This document shows, one piece after another, positions 1-9,939 of a stretch of 64,000 nucleotides of DNA. The position numbers were made by a program, and so were the translations under genes. The notes under the pieces are model-generated. The model ran no database searches. It had not been told where the DNA came from and was given only the letters and a program-made list of their open reading frames with translations. Position 1 is the first letter of the stretch. Each line of letters begins with the position of its first letter. Origin of the DNA: Roseovarius nanhaiticus (lineage in GTDB: Bacteria > Pseudomonadota > Alphaproteobacteria > Rhodobacterales > Rhodobacteraceae); the NCBI RefSeq assembly GCF_900156535.1, contig NZ_FTNV01000001.1, positions 310,001-374,000 of the forward strand. The letters are read 5' to 3'.

Positions 1-2
1 AA

Positions 3-1142
3 AGCGCCGACGATATCGACACGGACGCCAAGGCCGAGGCCCCCAAGGAAGAGGCCAAGGATGAGGCCGCAGCGCCCAAATCCGACGCGCCCAAGGCCGT
101 GCCCGCGCAAGCCAAGGCGCCTCAGCCGGACCGCACGCCCGATTGGCCCGAAGGCACCGAGACGAAAAAGCAGACCGTCCGCGAGGCGCTGAACGAGGCG
201 ATGGCCGAGGAGATGCGCCGCGACAAGGAGGTCTTTATCATGGGCGAGGAGGTGGCTGAATATCAGGGCGCCTACAAGATCACCCAGAACCTTCTGCAGG
301 AATTCGGCGCCAAGCGCGTGATCGACACCCCCATCACCGAGCATGGCTTTGCCGGGATCGGCGTCGGCGCGGCCTTTGGGGGGTTGAAGCCCATTGTCGA
401 ATTCATGACCTGGAACTTTGCCATGCAGGCGATCGACCAGATCATCAACTCGGCGGCCAAGACGCTCTATATGTCCGGCGGGCAGATGGGCTGTCCCATC
501 GTCTTCCGTGGCCCCAACGGCGCCGCCGCCCGCGTGGGCGCACAGCACAGTCAGGATTATGCGGCGTGGTACGCCCATATCCCCGGCCTCAAGGTGGTGC
601 AGCCCTATTCGGCGTCCGACGCAAAGGGCCTCCTGAAAACCGCGATCCGCGATCCGAACCCGGTTGTCTTCTTGGAAAACGAGATCCTCTACGGCAAGTC
701 CTTCGATGTGCCGGTCATGGAGGATTACACCGTTCCCTTCGGTAAGGCGCGCATCTGGCGCGAGGGCGATGATGTGACCATCGTCAGCTTTGGCATTGGC
801 ATGACCTATGCGATGGAGGCCGCCGAAAAGCTGGCAGAGGACGGTATTTCTGCCGAGGTGATCGACCTGCGCACCCTGCGCCCCATCGACTACGACACCG
901 TCATTGCCTCGGTTCAGAAAACAAACCGCTGCGTGACCGTCGAAGAGGGCTTCCCGGTGGCGTCCATAGGCAACCACCTGTCGGCTGTGATCATGGAGCG
1001 TGCCTTCGACTACCTCGACGCGCCGATCATCAATTGCCTCGGCAAGGACGTGCCCATGCCCTATGCGGCCAACCTCGAAAAGCTGGCGCTGACCTCGACC
1101 AAAGAGGTCTTGGACGCGGTGCATAAAGTGACCTACCGGTAA
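3..1142 (+). CDS. pdhB: Pyruvate dehydrogenase E1 component, beta subunit (5' partial)
   Basis: The reading frame is already open at the window edge, so the gene begins upstream. The first 45 or so visible residues form an Ala/Pro/Lys/Glu-rich flexible linker. In alphaproteobacterial E1-beta proteins such a linker follows an N-terminal lipoyl domain, which would lie outside the window. The transketolase-type body follows, from '[13 protein letters not shown]' through '[12 protein letters not shown]' and '[13 protein letters not shown]' to a C-terminal transketolase domain ('[11 protein letters not shown]'). With E1-alpha it decarboxylates pyruvate using thiamine diphosphate and acetylates E2. 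The E2 gene starts 12 bases downstream behind a GGAGA-type ribosome site, so the two are one operon. A GTG at 99 lies inside the linker and is not the true start. Confidence 0.95.
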   Translation, partial: SADDIDTDAKAEAPKEEAKDEAAAPKSDAPKAVPAQAKAPQPDRTPDWPEGTETKKQTVREALNEAMAEEMRRDKEVFIMGEEVAEYQGAYKITQNLLQEFGAKRVIDTPITEHGFAGIGVGAAFGGLKPIVEFMTWNFAMQAIDQIINSAAKTLYMSGGQMGCPIVFRGPNGAAARVGAQHSQDYAAWYAHIPGLKVVQPYSASDAKGLLKTAIRDPNPVVFLENEILYGKSFDVPVMEDYTVPFGKARIWREGDDVTIVSFGIGMTYAMEAAEKLAEDGISAEVIDLRTLRPIDYDTVIASVQKTNRCVTVEEGFPVASIGNHLSAVIMERAFDYLDAPIINCLGKDVPMPYAANLEKLALTSTKEVLDAVHKVTYR

Positions 1143-1154
1143 GGAGACAGAGCG

Positions 1155-2480
1155 ATGCCGACAGAAATTCTGATGCCCGCCCTCTCTCCGACAATGGAAG
1201 AAGGCACATTGGCGAAATGGCTGGTCAAGGAGGGCGATACGGTCAATTCCGGCGACCTTCTGGCCGAGATCGAGACGGACAAGGCCACGATGGAATTCGA
1301 GGCCGTGGATGAAGGCACAATCGGCAAGATCCTGATCGAGGCCGGAACCGAAGGCGTCAAGGTGAACACCGCCATCGCCGTTCTGCTGGAAGAAGGCGAA
1401 ACCGCAGACGACATCAAGGAGGGCGGAAGCGCGCCCGCAAAAGAGGAGCCCAAAGAGGCGCCTAAGTCGGAAGACAAGGCACCCTCGGAGAACAGTGCTC
1501 CTGCCGAGGCCGCCGAGGCGCCCGCTGCACCCAAAAACGCCGATGGCGAGCGTATCTTTGCCTCGCCCCTCGCGCGGCGCATCGCCGCCGACAAGGGTCT
1601 CGACCTTAGCCAGATTGACGGCTCGGGCCCGCATGGGCGCATCGTCAAGGCGGACGTGGAAAACGCAACGGCCAAGCCCGCCAAGAAGGCCGATGCCGCC
1701 GAGGCGGATGCCGTTGGTGCCCCCGCCGCGACCAAACCTGCTCCGGCAGGCCAATCTGCCGATGCCATCGCCAAGATCTACGAGGGCCGCGAGTATACCG
1801 AGGTCAAGCTGGACGGTATGCGCAAGACGATCGCCGCACGCCTGACCGAGGCCAAGCAGACCGTTCCGCATTTCTACCTGCGCCGCGACATCCGCCTGGA
1901 TGCGCTGCTCAAGTTTCGGGGCGAGCTTAACAAGCAACTCGAAGGGCGCGGCGTAAAGCTGTCGGTGAATGACTTCATCATCAAGGCCTGCGCGCTGGCG
2001 CTTCAATCCGTTCCGGCGGCCAATGCCGTCTGGGCCGGGGACCGCGTGCTGCAACTGAGGCCGTCGGACGTGGCGGTCGCCGTGGCCATCGAAGGCGGGC
2101 TCTTTACTCCCGTTCTCAAGGATGCGGATATGAAGTCGCTCTCGTCGCTGTCGACCGAGATGAAGGATCTGGCCAGCCGCGCACGCGACCGCAAGCTGGC
2201 CCCGCATGAATATCAGGGTGGTAGTTTCGCAATCTCAAACCTCGGCATGATGGGCATTGATAATTTCGACGCGGTCATTAACCCGCCGCATGGCGCGATC
2301 TTGGCTGTGGGCGCGGGTGTGAAAAAGCCCGTCGTCGGCAAGGATGACGAGCTGTCGATCGCAACGGTCATGTCCGTCACGCTCAGCGTCGATCACCGGG
2401 TGATCGACGGCGCGATGGGGGCTGAGCTGCTCAAGCATATCGTCGAGAACCTCGAAAACCCGATGGTCATGCTGGCCTGA
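1155..2480 (+). CDS. pdhC: Dihydrolipoamide acetyltransferase, E2 of pyruvate dehydrogenase
   Basis: This 441-residue E2 has the standard layout. A single lipoyl domain covers about residues 1-76, with the lipoylated lysine K43 in 'ETDKATMEF'. A charged Ala/Pro/Glu linker follows, then a peripheral subunit-binding domain near 130-168 ('[13 protein letters not shown]...GPHGRI'), a second Ala-rich linker, and a catalytic domain from about 215 to the end. The acetyltransferase motif 'DHRVIDGA' places the active residues at H414 and D418. It transfers the acetyl group from lipoamide to CoA and forms the complex core. The gene sits 12 bases behind E1-beta and ends the operon at a clear intrinsic terminator. 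E3 is not in the window. Confidence 0.97.
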   Translation: MPTEILMPALSPTMEEGTLAKWLVKEGDTVNSGDLLAEIETDKATMEFEAVDEGTIGKILIEAGTEGVKVNTAIAVLLEEGETADDIKEGGSAPAKEEPKEAPKSEDKAPSENSAPAEAAEAPAAPKNADGERIFASPLARRIAADKGLDLSQIDGSGPHGRIVKADVENATAKPAKKADAAEADAVGAPAATKPAPAGQSADAIAKIYEGREYTEVKLDGMRKTIAARLTEAKQTVPHFYLRRDIRLDALLKFRGELNKQLEGRGVKLSVNDFIIKACALALQSVPAANAVWAGDRVLQLRPSDVAVAVAIEGGLFTPVLKDADMKSLSSLSTEMKDLASRARDRKLAPHEYQGGSFAISNLGMMGIDNFDAVINPPHGAILAVGAGVKKPVVGKDDELSIATVMSVTLSVDHRVIDGAMGAELLKHIVENLENPMVMLA

Positions 2481-2503
2481 TTGCCACAGACAGTCTGCAA
2501 GAG

Positions 2504-2532
2504 AAAAACGCGCCCCTAAGGCGCGTTTTTTT
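2504..2532 (+). terminator. Intrinsic terminator of the pdh operon
   Basis: A seven-base stem (ACGCGCC at 2508-2514, GGCGCGT at 2520-2526) with a five-base loop is preceded by an A-run and followed by seven T residues. It lies 24 bases after the E2 stop. Confidence 0.93.
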
Positions 2533-2666
2533 GTCGAAGGGTGCGAGGATCACTGTGCTTTTGCAGGGTCACCGACTGCCTAGCATTCGAGAAAACCCTT
2601 GCGGGCCAGGCCCCTGCTGTGATTCAGTCACTGATAATCAATAAAAAACTACATGAGGTGAGCGGA

Positions 2667-3596
2667 ATGACTCTTTCCAAGAGTAAATTGATGGCGTGTG
2701 CGCTTGTCGCACTGCCGGGCGCGGCGATGTCGCAGCAGATTTCGGGTGCGGCCACGCTGGGCTATGCGCATTCATCGGTCTCGAACGGAGGCGCCGATAT
2801 GAACGCCTATACCCTGGACGGCGCGGGCGAGATCGACTTTCTCAATGGCCTCGCGCTGGGCATGACGGGTGGTTTTGCCCACGTCGATCCCGATGGCGGC
2901 GGCGGCGATATCAGCCTGAAAGATCTGGGCGCGGACCTGTCCTACCGGCTTTATAGCGGCGCCGTCTTTGGTGGGTATCTGGACTACACCGATCTGAGCG
3001 GGAACGGCCTTCTGACCGGTAGCGCCGATACGACTTCTTACGGCCTGATGGGTGGATATGACGGGCCTTTGCTCCAGCTTGGAACCAATATCGGTTGGAC
3101 CGATGTGTCGGGCGCTGGTCTTGGCGGGGTCTCTGACTGGACGGATTATGGCCTGAACGTCTCTTACACTCCGACCGAGCGGACGCGAATTGCAGGGCAT
3201 TGGCAGCTGAGTGACATCGACAGCGCTGTCGGCGGCAGCGATCTCAGCAGTATCGGCATCGGCGCCAGCCATGATTTCGGGGCTGGCGTCATCGGGTTCG
3301 GCGGCATCAGCCGGGTCGATTTCGACGCGGCCAATGTCGATGCGACATCTTTCGGAATCGGCGTCGGCTATGATCTCAGCCAGATTTCGAATGTGCCGGC
3401 GCAGATGTCCCTGGAATTGGCCCGGACCACGCTGGATGCGGGCGTGGGCGCCGACACAGATGTCGACACGGTCCGGCTCGGCGTGACAATCCCGCTGGGC
3501 GAGCGCCGCAGCGCGGCACCCCTTAACAGCCTTGCCGACAGCATCATGACACCGCGCCACAACGCGCTTTCGACCCTTTTTGACAACGTGTTTTAA
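2667..3596 (+). CDS. Outer membrane beta-barrel protein, porin-like, function unknown
   Basis: The start at 2667 is preferred because GAGGTGAGCGGA precedes it and the product then opens with a normal Sec signal peptide (MTLSKSKLMACALVALPGAAMSQ, cleavage near residue 22). An earlier in-frame start at 2541 would place 42 unrelated residues before the signal. The mature part (about 287 residues) is made of alternating Gly/aromatic strands ('SYGLMGGYDGPLLQLG', 'ISGAATLGYAHSS') with short Asp/Gly turns, the texture of an outer membrane barrel. The protein ends in phenylalanine. A roughly 35-residue non-strand tail ('RRSAAPLNSLADSIMTPRHN') follows the last clear strand, which is odd for a C-terminal OMP signal. 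I do not recognise a specific family. The gene stands alone between two terminators. Confidence 0.75.
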   Translation: MTLSKSKLMACALVALPGAAMSQQISGAATLGYAHSSVSNGGADMNAYTLDGAGEIDFLNGLALGMTGGFAHVDPDGGGGDISLKDLGADLSYRLYSGAVFGGYLDYTDLSGNGLLTGSADTTSYGLMGGYDGPLLQLGTNIGWTDVSGAGLGGVSDWTDYGLNVSYTPTERTRIAGHWQLSDIDSAVGGSDLSSIGIGASHDFGAGVIGFGGISRVDFDAANVDATSFGIGVGYDLSQISNVPAQMSLELARTTLDAGVGADTDVDTVRLGVTIPLGERRSAAPLNSLADSIMTPRHNALSTLFDNVF

Positions 3597-3616
3597 GCAT
3601 GCGGCTTAAGCAAAAT

Positions 3617-3647
3617 GAGCACCGGTCCATATGGGCCGGTGCTCTTT
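3617..3647. terminator. Bidirectional intrinsic terminator between the barrel gene and cysE
   Basis: A perfect nine-base stem (GAGCACCGG at 3617-3625, CCGGTGCTC at 3636-3644), extendable by three pairs, has TTT on the plus-strand side and TTTT on the minus-strand side. It lies between two convergent genes and can serve both. Confidence 0.9.
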
Positions 3648-3668
3648 ACAGCTCATTACGCCTGGCTT

Positions 3669-4475
3669 TCAGCGAACACCCAGCAGCTGGTCCATGCGCA
3701 CCGAAGGCTGATCACATCCCGCCTCGCCGACGATCTTGGCGGGCACGCCCGCCACGGTTTTGCAAGGTGGCACTTCCTCCAGCACGACAGAACCAGCGGC
3801 GATACGGCTGCAATGGCCGATCTTGATATTGCCCAGAACCTTGGCACCCGCACCGATCAGCACGCCATCGCCAATTTTCGGGTGGCGGTCCTCGTCATCC
3901 TTGCCGGTACCGCCCAGCGTCACGGAGTGAAGCATCGAGACGTTGTCACCAACCACCGCCGTCTCGCCGATGACGATGCTATGGGCGTGGTCGATCATAA
4001 TCCCCTTACCGATCCTGGCCGCGGGATGAATATCGACGCCGAACACCTCGGATACCCGCATCTGGAAAAACCGCGCCATATCGCGCCGCCCCTCCTGCCA
4101 TAGCTGATGGGCAATCCGGTGCGCCTGGATTGCCTGAAACCCCTTGAAGAAAAGCAGAGGCAGAATGTAGCGATCACAAGCAGGGTCACGGTCAAAAACA
4201 GCCACGATATCCGCCCGCGCCGCGATGCCGATGTCAGGATCCTGCCGATAGGCGCGATCGCATATTTCGCGCAGGATCTGTTCAGGCATTTCGTTCGAAG
4301 CCAGCTTCATGGACGTGCGATAAGCCAGCGCAGATTCCAGCGACTTGTGGTGTAAGATGCTGGAATGCACCATGCCCCCCATCAGCGGCTCGTTCTGGAC
4401 CGCAGCCTCGGCCTCGTCCGCGATCTGGTGCCATACCGGATCGCAATTGTTCAGCTGTGCGTGCGATTTGCCCAT
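3669..4475 (-). CDS. cysE: Serine O-acetyltransferase
   Basis: The 268-residue product makes O-acetylserine from serine and acetyl-CoA, the step that commits serine to cysteine. It has an N-terminal helical SATase domain ('VWHQIADEAEAAVQNEPLMGGMVHSSIL') and a left-handed beta-helix acyltransferase domain of hexapeptide repeats. The conserved active region is 'IMIDHAHSIVIGETAVVGDN' followed by 'LHSVTLGGTGK'. The start at 4475 is set by AGAAGGAG eight bases upstream. An in-frame start at 4553 would lie upstream of the likely promoter (TATATT at 4502-4507). The gene is 114 bases downstream of GTA gene g15 on the same strand and could receive GTA readthrough besides its own promoter. Confidence 0.95.
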   Translation of the reverse strand: MGKSHAQLNNCDPVWHQIADEAEAAVQNEPLMGGMVHSSILHHKSLESALAYRTSMKLASNEMPEQILREICDRAYRQDPDIGIAARADIVAVFDRDPACDRYILPLLFFKGFQAIQAHRIAHQLWQEGRRDMARFFQMRVSEVFGVDIHPAARIGKGIMIDHAHSIVIGETAVVGDNVSMLHSVTLGGTGKDDEDRHPKIGDGVLIGAGAKVLGNIKIGHCSRIAAGSVVLEEVPPCKTVAGVPAKIVGEAGCDQPSVRMDQLLGVR

Positions 4476-4501
4476 AGCGTGGCTCCTTCTGTATGGGGCT
4501 G

Positions 4502-4529
4502 AATATAGCACGCGCGACATGATGGCAAA
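4502..4529 (-). promoter_or_regulatory. Candidate cysE promoter
   Basis: On the minus strand TATATT (4502-4507) is preceded at 15-16 bases by TTTGCC/TTGCCA (4523-4529). The predicted start of transcription falls near 4495, just upstream of the chosen cysE start. The -35 match is weak, so this is tentative. Confidence 0.4.
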
Positions 4530-4589
4530 ATGCAAAGTGGTGATGGCGCCCATGACCGGCGCGCATCACCTATTGCGCCCGCGATGTTG

Positions 4590-7500
4590 TCAGTCCGTCA
4601 CAGCCATCTTTGCAAAGAGACCGGGACCGAACTTGGCCGAGACCTGAGCCACCTCGATATCGTACACCCCTGCAACACCGTCGGTGGCCTTTTGCGCCGC
4701 CTCGTAACACCATGAGGGCTCTGTCGTAGACTGCTCACGCAGGATTGCGCCTCCTTGGGAAACCCGGATGAGGTAGCTTTCACTTTCTTCGCCCAGCGGC
4801 ACTTCCGGCGTATCCCAGCGATCCCCGTCAATCCGCGTGCGCCGGATCCAGCTGATGTCCGTGCTGCCCTCCGCAGTTGTGCGCGCGCGCAGATGAACCG
4901 GGCTGTAGGGTCGCAGCCCCAGTCCCTCGAAGGCAATAACCGCGTGCTGATAGGACGGATCATCGACCGCACGCCCGGCAGGACCTACCCTGTAATGCTG
5001 CGCCCTCCGGCGTAAGCCATCCGCCAGCTCTATCTGTCCGGGGATCCCGTTCATCATCACCAGATAGCTGCCCGCCGGCCATGGCGTCGCGGCCAGCGCT
5101 TCAGTGCCTAACTGTCCGCGCAGGCGATAGGTGAGAAAATAGGTATCCGGCCCGACTAGCACCGCATCTCGGAATTGCATTAACTCCCAGCCATCGACGC
5201 TGCCATCCCCGATGGCGCAAAGGTTGGCGCCCCCAAGTATTGCGTCGGTATCGACGCTTTCCAGCCGACCAGAGAGCATGCGCACGGTCACGCCGTCCCC
5301 TCGGTCGATCATACCGGGATATCCTGAGTTCAGCGCCGTTTCCAAAACCCCGATGCTCGAGCGCGCCTCGATTCGGCGGTTGAGTTGATAGTTTGAGTCG
5401 CTCCCGGAAGCGTAAAGTGCGGCTGGCCCTGGCCAAGGCTGCGCGGTGACGGCCAGATGCGGCGCTACCGGATCCTCCTGCCCGGTCATCAGCGGCAAAT
5501 CGAGGAAGAGCGGCAGGACCGGTACCGGCGGCACGAAGGGTCGAACGGCAGGCGGTGTTTCCTCGATGTCGATGGGTCGATAGCTTTCGGGCTCAATGCG
5601 CACGCCGTCGATCCGCTGTGCATTTCCCATCTGCTCGACCCGGTCAATCCGGAAGAGACCCTTGCCACCGGCCTCGCTTAGTCCGATCACATCACCGGCC
5701 CCCAGCGACAGCATGGATGGCGGCAGCGTCAGCCGTACGGTATCAATGGACACGCGCGCCTCCGACAGCCACCGTTCCGTGACGGCCCGGCCCTCGGCTC
5801 GCGTCATGGCCAACGGTACCTCCGAGGTCGACACCGCATGCGTGACGTCGTCTGGCAGCACCGCTTCTTCGGCTACCACGTCGAAATCGCTGTCTGCCTC
5901 AACAAACCTCAATCGCACACGCCCCGCGATTTCAGCGGATCCGGCCCGCGTTTCCTCTAATGTCGTTGCGCTCTCGCCGTCCCGGACCAGATCGTCCATT
6001 CCGATCTGGGCATCTGCCAGGCCGTCGCGCATGCGAAACCGTAATACGCCGTCCCGCTCGATCGCGTCGAAGCCGTATCGCAGCATCAAGGGCTGCAACG
6101 CCGCCCGCGCTTCGCTGACTTGATCAATCGAATAGCCGCTCACATAGCCGTAAAGTTGCGACGTATCGACATGCCGCGCGCCAGCGCGCTTCGTTATTTC
6201 CTGCACGATGGACGCAAGCGATCGCGCGGCAGTCCGCCCCGTAATCCAATGCCCGCGCGCGTAGTTTCGGCCGTCCTCCCACAGGCTGCGATTATTGGGA
6301 AAATAAGGGAACGGGCGCGCATCCCAGGCCCAGACATAGGCTCTGTCGATGTCGATCATGGGCGCGTCATATTCCTCGGACACCGGATTATTTGCCGGAT
6401 TGGTCCAATAACTGCGCAGTGCGCGCAGGTACTGGCGCTGGATCAGGTCGTCGCGCTGCCCGTTCGAGAATCGCGGCAAGGCAGACTCGGATGATTTCAC
6501 ATCGACGAACTTGTTCGGCTCGTTCGTCCCCTTGTCGATCGCGGCGCACCCGATCTCGGTAAAGCGGATTGGCTTTGACGTGGGTATCCAAGGGCTGGGC
6601 TGTTCCACCCGCAAGCCATCGACCCGGTCGTGATGCGCGTTCTGCCACCAGTTGCGAATGTCCTTGTAGCGCCAAACCCAAGGCTCGCCGTAGGCCTCGT
6701 CCGTAATCGGCGTACGGATTTGGGCGTCCCGTGCCTCGGGCGAGTGATAGAACCAGTCATACCCCTCGCCGCCTTCGACATTTGCCTTGAGGTAGTCCAA
6801 TGCGTAGATCGAGCCCCAACTGGCATCCGCGTGATCCTGTCCATCGCGCCAATCCGACAGTGGCATGTAATTGTCGATACCGATAAAATCGATATTCGCG
6901 TCCGCCCAAAGAGGATCGAGATGAAAATACCGGTCCCCGCTGCCGTCTTGTGGTTGGTATCCAAAATATTCGGACCAATCCGCCGCATAGCTGATCTTGA
7001 CGTCAGGCCCGAGAATCTGGCGCACCTCTGCCGCCAGATCGATCAAAGCTTCGACCGCTGCGAAACGGCCGTCAGCCCCACGCAGCTGTGTCAGGCCGCG
7101 CATTTCCGATCCGATACAGAAGCTCTCGACGCCGCCCGCCTTGGCACAAAGCGCTGCATAATGCAGGATAAACCGGCGATAGCCCCATTCATCAGGGCCG
7201 CTGTAATAGACCGCGTCCGTAGCGGTCGGGGGCAGCAGCGACAGAAGGTCAAAATTATCATTCTCTCTCGACTCACGCGGGCCTGTAGGCGCACTGGGCG
7301 CTGGCGGATTCAGACTAAAATCAGCGGCACTCGCCGTGCCGAAAAATGCTGCAATCTGCGCATCCGCTTCTGCTGTGCCATCGGGGGTTCCCGGCAAGTC
7401 GGGTGCCAATGACAGCGTGATACGGCCTCGCCACGGAAGAGATGGCTGGCCCTCCTCGCCGCTGTAGGGATCGGGCAGGTCATTCCCGGCGACTTGATCC

Positions 7501-8606
7501 ATCAGAATAAACGGATAGAACATCACCTCCTGCCCTGCATTCTTCAGAGCTTCGATAGCCTCCAATACGGCGGCATCGGCGGGGGTGCCGCCATAAATGG
7601 GATTGCCGCCCCCAGTCTGCGGAACAACCTGCGCGGTCCCGCGCCTCAAACCAGCGACAGTCCACGGCATGTTGCGCGCGTCATATTCTTTCTGCTCCAC
7701 CTTGGGTCGCAGGCTGCACATGCCGCAGCGCAGGTCGTCACCGAACCAGCTGACGACCAAAGATGCGCTGCTGCATACCGGCAACTCGCCCTTAAGCGCG
7801 TCCAGCGAGGTGCTGAAATCGGCCTTGCCCGATGGCGTATTGACGTTCGCCAATGCCGAGGCGCCTGCACCAAAATTCATCGTGACGGGCGACGTAGCCA
7901 AGGCGTACTCGCCGCTGCCTGGCAGCATGGCAACCGCGCGCACCGCGCGCGCGGGGTCCAGATCGGCACTTTCCTCATTCGATTGCGAAGGGCGCGTCAC
8001 TTCAAAGGTAAACTGCGGAACGCGGTTGCCGAATTGTCCCAGCTCCAAATCCTCGATTACGACATATGCCGTGCCCCGATAGGCTGGCACTGTTCCTGCG
8101 CCTTCGACTGCCTCGATGCGCGGATCCGGAAGCTGATCTTGACTGCCGGTGTAAACCCGCATCGCCAGCGAATCTCGCGCGATCTCACCACCGTCGGCCC
8201 AGATCCGCCCGACATGGCTGATCTCACCCTCGCAAAGCGCAAGGGCGAGGCTGACGGAATAGCTGAACTGCCGTGTCTTGGGCGCGCTGGGCGCACCCTT
8301 GCCGCCCCCGCCCGTCACGTTAACTTCTTCGCGGAATTCGGTCGCCCAGATGACCTGCCCGGCGACCCGCATACGCCCATAAACCTGCGCGATCGCGTCC
8401 CCCTCGCCTGAGCCGGTCAAACGCAAGCGACTGGTCCGCCCCGTCTCCACCACGTCCGAACCTTGGCCCAGCAGCCGCTGGTCGATAGAGCGTCCTATGA
8501 TGCCACCGGCAAAACGCCCGGCCGCAGCCATGGAGAGGCCCAGGACAGTCCCGCCCATCGAGCCGCCCAGTGCCGCACCCGCGGCAGATAATAGAATGGT
8601 CGCCAT
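4590..8606 (-). CDS. GTA g15: large tail-tip/host-specificity protein
   Basis: At 1338 residues this is the largest protein of the GTA particle. It forms the baseplate/tail-tip structure that contacts the recipient cell. The N-terminus is hydrophobic and Gly-rich ('LLSAAGAALGGSMGGTVLG'). A TIM-barrel, glycoside hydrolase-like domain follows in the middle ('DVKISYAADWSEYFGY', 'FIGIDNYMPLSDWRDG', 'PIRFTEIGCAAIDKG'), then the phage tail/gp-3-like C-terminal region. The start at 8606 shares one base with the g14 stop (TGATG), which shows translational coupling. A start at 8657 would overlap g14 by 52 bases. No frameshift is visible over 4 kb. It is the last gene of the GTA cluster. Confidence 0.93.
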   Translation of the reverse strand: MATILLSAAGAALGGSMGGTVLGLSMAAAGRFAGGIIGRSIDQRLLGQGSDVVETGRTSRLRLTGSGEGDAIAQVYGRMRVAGQVIWATEFREEVNVTGGGGKGAPSAPKTRQFSYSVSLALALCEGEISHVGRIWADGGEIARDSLAMRVYTGSQDQLPDPRIEAVEGAGTVPAYRGTAYVVIEDLELGQFGNRVPQFTFEVTRPSQSNEESADLDPARAVRAVAMLPGSGEYALATSPVTMNFGAGASALANVNTPSGKADFSTSLDALKGELPVCSSASLVVSWFGDDLRCGMCSLRPKVEQKEYDARNMPWTVAGLRRGTAQVVPQTGGGNPIYGGTPADAAVLEAIEALKNAGQEVMFYPFILMDQVAGNDLPDPYSGEEGQPSLPWRGRITLSLAPDLPGTPDGTAEADAQIAAFFGTASAADFSLNPPAPSAPTGPRESRENDNFDLLSLLPPTATDAVYYSGPDEWGYRRFILHYAALCAKAGGVESFCIGSEMRGLTQLRGADGRFAAVEALIDLAAEVRQILGPDVKISYAADWSEYFGYQPQDGSGDRYFHLDPLWADANIDFIGIDNYMPLSDWRDGQDHADASWGSIYALDYLKANVEGGEGYDWFYHSPEARDAQIRTPITDEAYGEPWVWRYKDIRNWWQNAHHDRVDGLRVEQPSPWIPTSKPIRFTEIGCAAIDKGTNEPNKFVDVKSSESALPRFSNGQRDDLIQRQYLRALRSYWTNPANNPVSEEYDAPMIDIDRAYVWAWDARPFPYFPNNRSLWEDGRNYARGHWITGRTAARSLASIVQEITKRAGARHVDTSQLYGYVSGYSIDQVSEARAALQPLMLRYGFDAIERDGVLRFRMRDGLADAQIGMDDLVRDGESATTLEETRAGSAEIAGRVRLRFVEADSDFDVVAEEAVLPDDVTHAVSTSEVPLAMTRAEGRAVTERWLSEARVSIDTVRLTLPPSMLSLGAGDVIGLSEAGGKGLFRIDRVEQMGNAQRIDGVRIEPESYRPIDIEETPPAVRPFVPPVPVLPLFLDLPLMTGQEDPVAPHLAVTAQPWPGPAALYASGSDSNYQLNRRIEARSSIGVLETALNSGYPGMIDRGDGVTVRMLSGRLESVDTDAILGGANLCAIGDGSVDGWELMQFRDAVLVGPDTYFLTYRLRGQLGTEALAATPWPAGSYLVMMNGIPGQIELADGLRRRAQHYRVGPAGRAVDDPSYQHAVIAFEGLGLRPYSPVHLRARTTAEGSTDISWIRRTRIDGDRWDTPEVPLGEESESYLIRVSQGGAILREQSTTEPSWCYEAAQKATDGVAGVYDIEVAQVSAKFGPGLFAKMAVTD

Positions 8607-9055
8607 CAGGCATGCTCCTCGGGAAATGTGAATCGCGCCACGATGCGCCGCCGCCAAGGCAGGCTAAGCGGGCTTTCGACCACCGAATGGCCGGAATACG
8701 CGTGAATGAAGGACGCATCCGCGCCGATGCGTCCGGCGATGCCCAGATGCTTGGCAACCGCCCCATCGCGCATGCGAAAGAGAATCACGTCACCTGGGGC
8801 CTCGCAGTCTGGAAGCTTGGGTTGAAGGTGCCTCTGCGCGGCCTGCCACAGTACTTCGATCCGCGCAGGCTCGGACCAGTCCATTGAATAGGCGGGCGGG
8901 GCCTCGGGTTCACGCCCCAGCACCTCGCGCCACACGCCGCGCAGCAGACCCAGGCAATCTGTGCCAGCGCCTTTGCAGGACGCCTGATGCAGATAAGGCG
9001 TGCCGATCCAGCCGCGCGCGGCTGCGGTGATCTCGTGGCCCAATGTATTGCTCAT
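8606..9055 (-). CDS. GTA g14: NlpC/P60 cell-wall peptidase
   Basis: This 149-residue papain-like peptidase is the tail-associated enzyme that trims recipient peptidoglycan during DNA entry. The catalytic cysteine C34 is in 'GTDCLGLLRGVW' and the catalytic histidine H103 is in 'VAKHLGIAG'. The N-terminal 'AARGWIGTPYLHQAS' is typical of NlpC/P60 enzymes. The start at 9055 overlaps the g13 stop in an ATGA, and an earlier start at 9109 would run 18 codons into g13. Its stop couples directly to g15. Confidence 0.93.
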   Translation of the reverse strand: MSNTLGHEITAAARGWIGTPYLHQASCKGAGTDCLGLLRGVWREVLGREPEAPPAYSMDWSEPARIEVLWQAAQRHLQPKLPDCEAPGDVILFRMRDGAVAKHLGIAGRIGADASFIHAYSGHSVVESPLSLPWRRRIVARFTFPEEHA

Positions 9056-9939
9056 CGTCTGCTCCCCCCGTTGAGGGCGCTTGATCGTGCTGGATCGCTG
9101 ATCGACCAATCATCACCGGGAATGTCCGGAAAGCCTTGGAAATTGTAGAAATTCTGGAATTTCAGGCGGCAGGTCACGGCCCGCTTGTCGCACCCCGCAT
9201 CGAGACGCAGCAGGTCGTCCGTGCCCACATCGGCGCGCAAGGGATGCCACAGCTCAATCACGCGTTCGGCGTTGGTAGAGACATCCTTCTTGATAAGGCC
9301 ATGGAGCCCGGTGGCAGCCCCGCCCAGAACGCTCAAACGGCCATGCTGAAACCAACCAGAATCGAATCCGCCGAAAGCGTCGAAGCGAAAAATGCGGCGG
9401 TCCTCTATGATCCGTGCCAGACGTTCAGTCGAATACCCCGCGGCGTTCATGTCAAACCTGCAATCGCGATCCCCCAGTACGGCAGAGCATGGCTTTTGAT
9501 AGACCCGTCCCAAGGGCCGGTTCAGCGCCTCTGTCAGTCCGCGCAGTTCCGCCTCGAAAGCCCCGCCGGAACGGCGCAATTCACCGATGGTGCCGCGAAA
9601 TTGCAACTGCCGCTGCGCCACGTCCTGCCAATTTACCAGCCATGCGGAAATCTCGGCGCCGTCATAACGGCCGGCCTCAATATCCTCTTCGCGGATCGAC
9701 GCATCGCTCAGCGCGCCCAGCGCCTCGGTATTGTCCACCGAAAGGCCCGTCGTCTGCTGTATCGCCAAGGCGCTTAGTCCGGTATCGGCGCGAAAGGTCA
9801 CGCCGCCAAACTCCAGTGGCCCGTCATGGTCGGTAAAGCCCAGCACAACACCGTCCTTGCGCGTCAGCGCCCAGGCACGGCAGGTCGTCGTAATGCCGCT
9901 TTTCAGATGGGCCTCCAGGCCTGCGTTCATCCCGCTCAT
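9052..9939 (-). CDS. GTA g13: tail hub protein (DUF2163 / phage BR0599 family)
   Basis: This 295-residue baseplate hub protein belongs to the DUF2163/BR0599 family, recognisable from 'CRAWALTRKDGVVLGFTDHD' near residue 20 and the cysteine-containing C-terminal part 'YQKPCSAVLGDRDCRF' and 'DAGCDKRAVTCRLKFQN'. The four cysteines in these two stretches can form the iron-sulfur or metal site described for hub proteins of Rhodobacter GTA. That assignment is from knowledge of the family, not from this sequence. It overlaps g12 and g14 by ATGA junctions. Confidence 0.92.
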   Translation of the reverse strand: MSGMNAGLEAHLKSGITTTCRAWALTRKDGVVLGFTDHDGPLEFGGVTFRADTGLSALAIQQTTGLSVDNTEALGALSDASIREEDIEAGRYDGAEISAWLVNWQDVAQRQLQFRGTIGELRRSGGAFEAELRGLTEALNRPLGRVYQKPCSAVLGDRDCRFDMNAAGYSTERLARIIEDRRIFRFDAFGGFDSGWFQHGRLSVLGGAATGLHGLIKKDVSTNAERVIELWHPLRADVGTDDLLRLDAGCDKRAVTCRLKFQNFYNFQGFPDIPGDDWSISDPARSSALNGGSRR

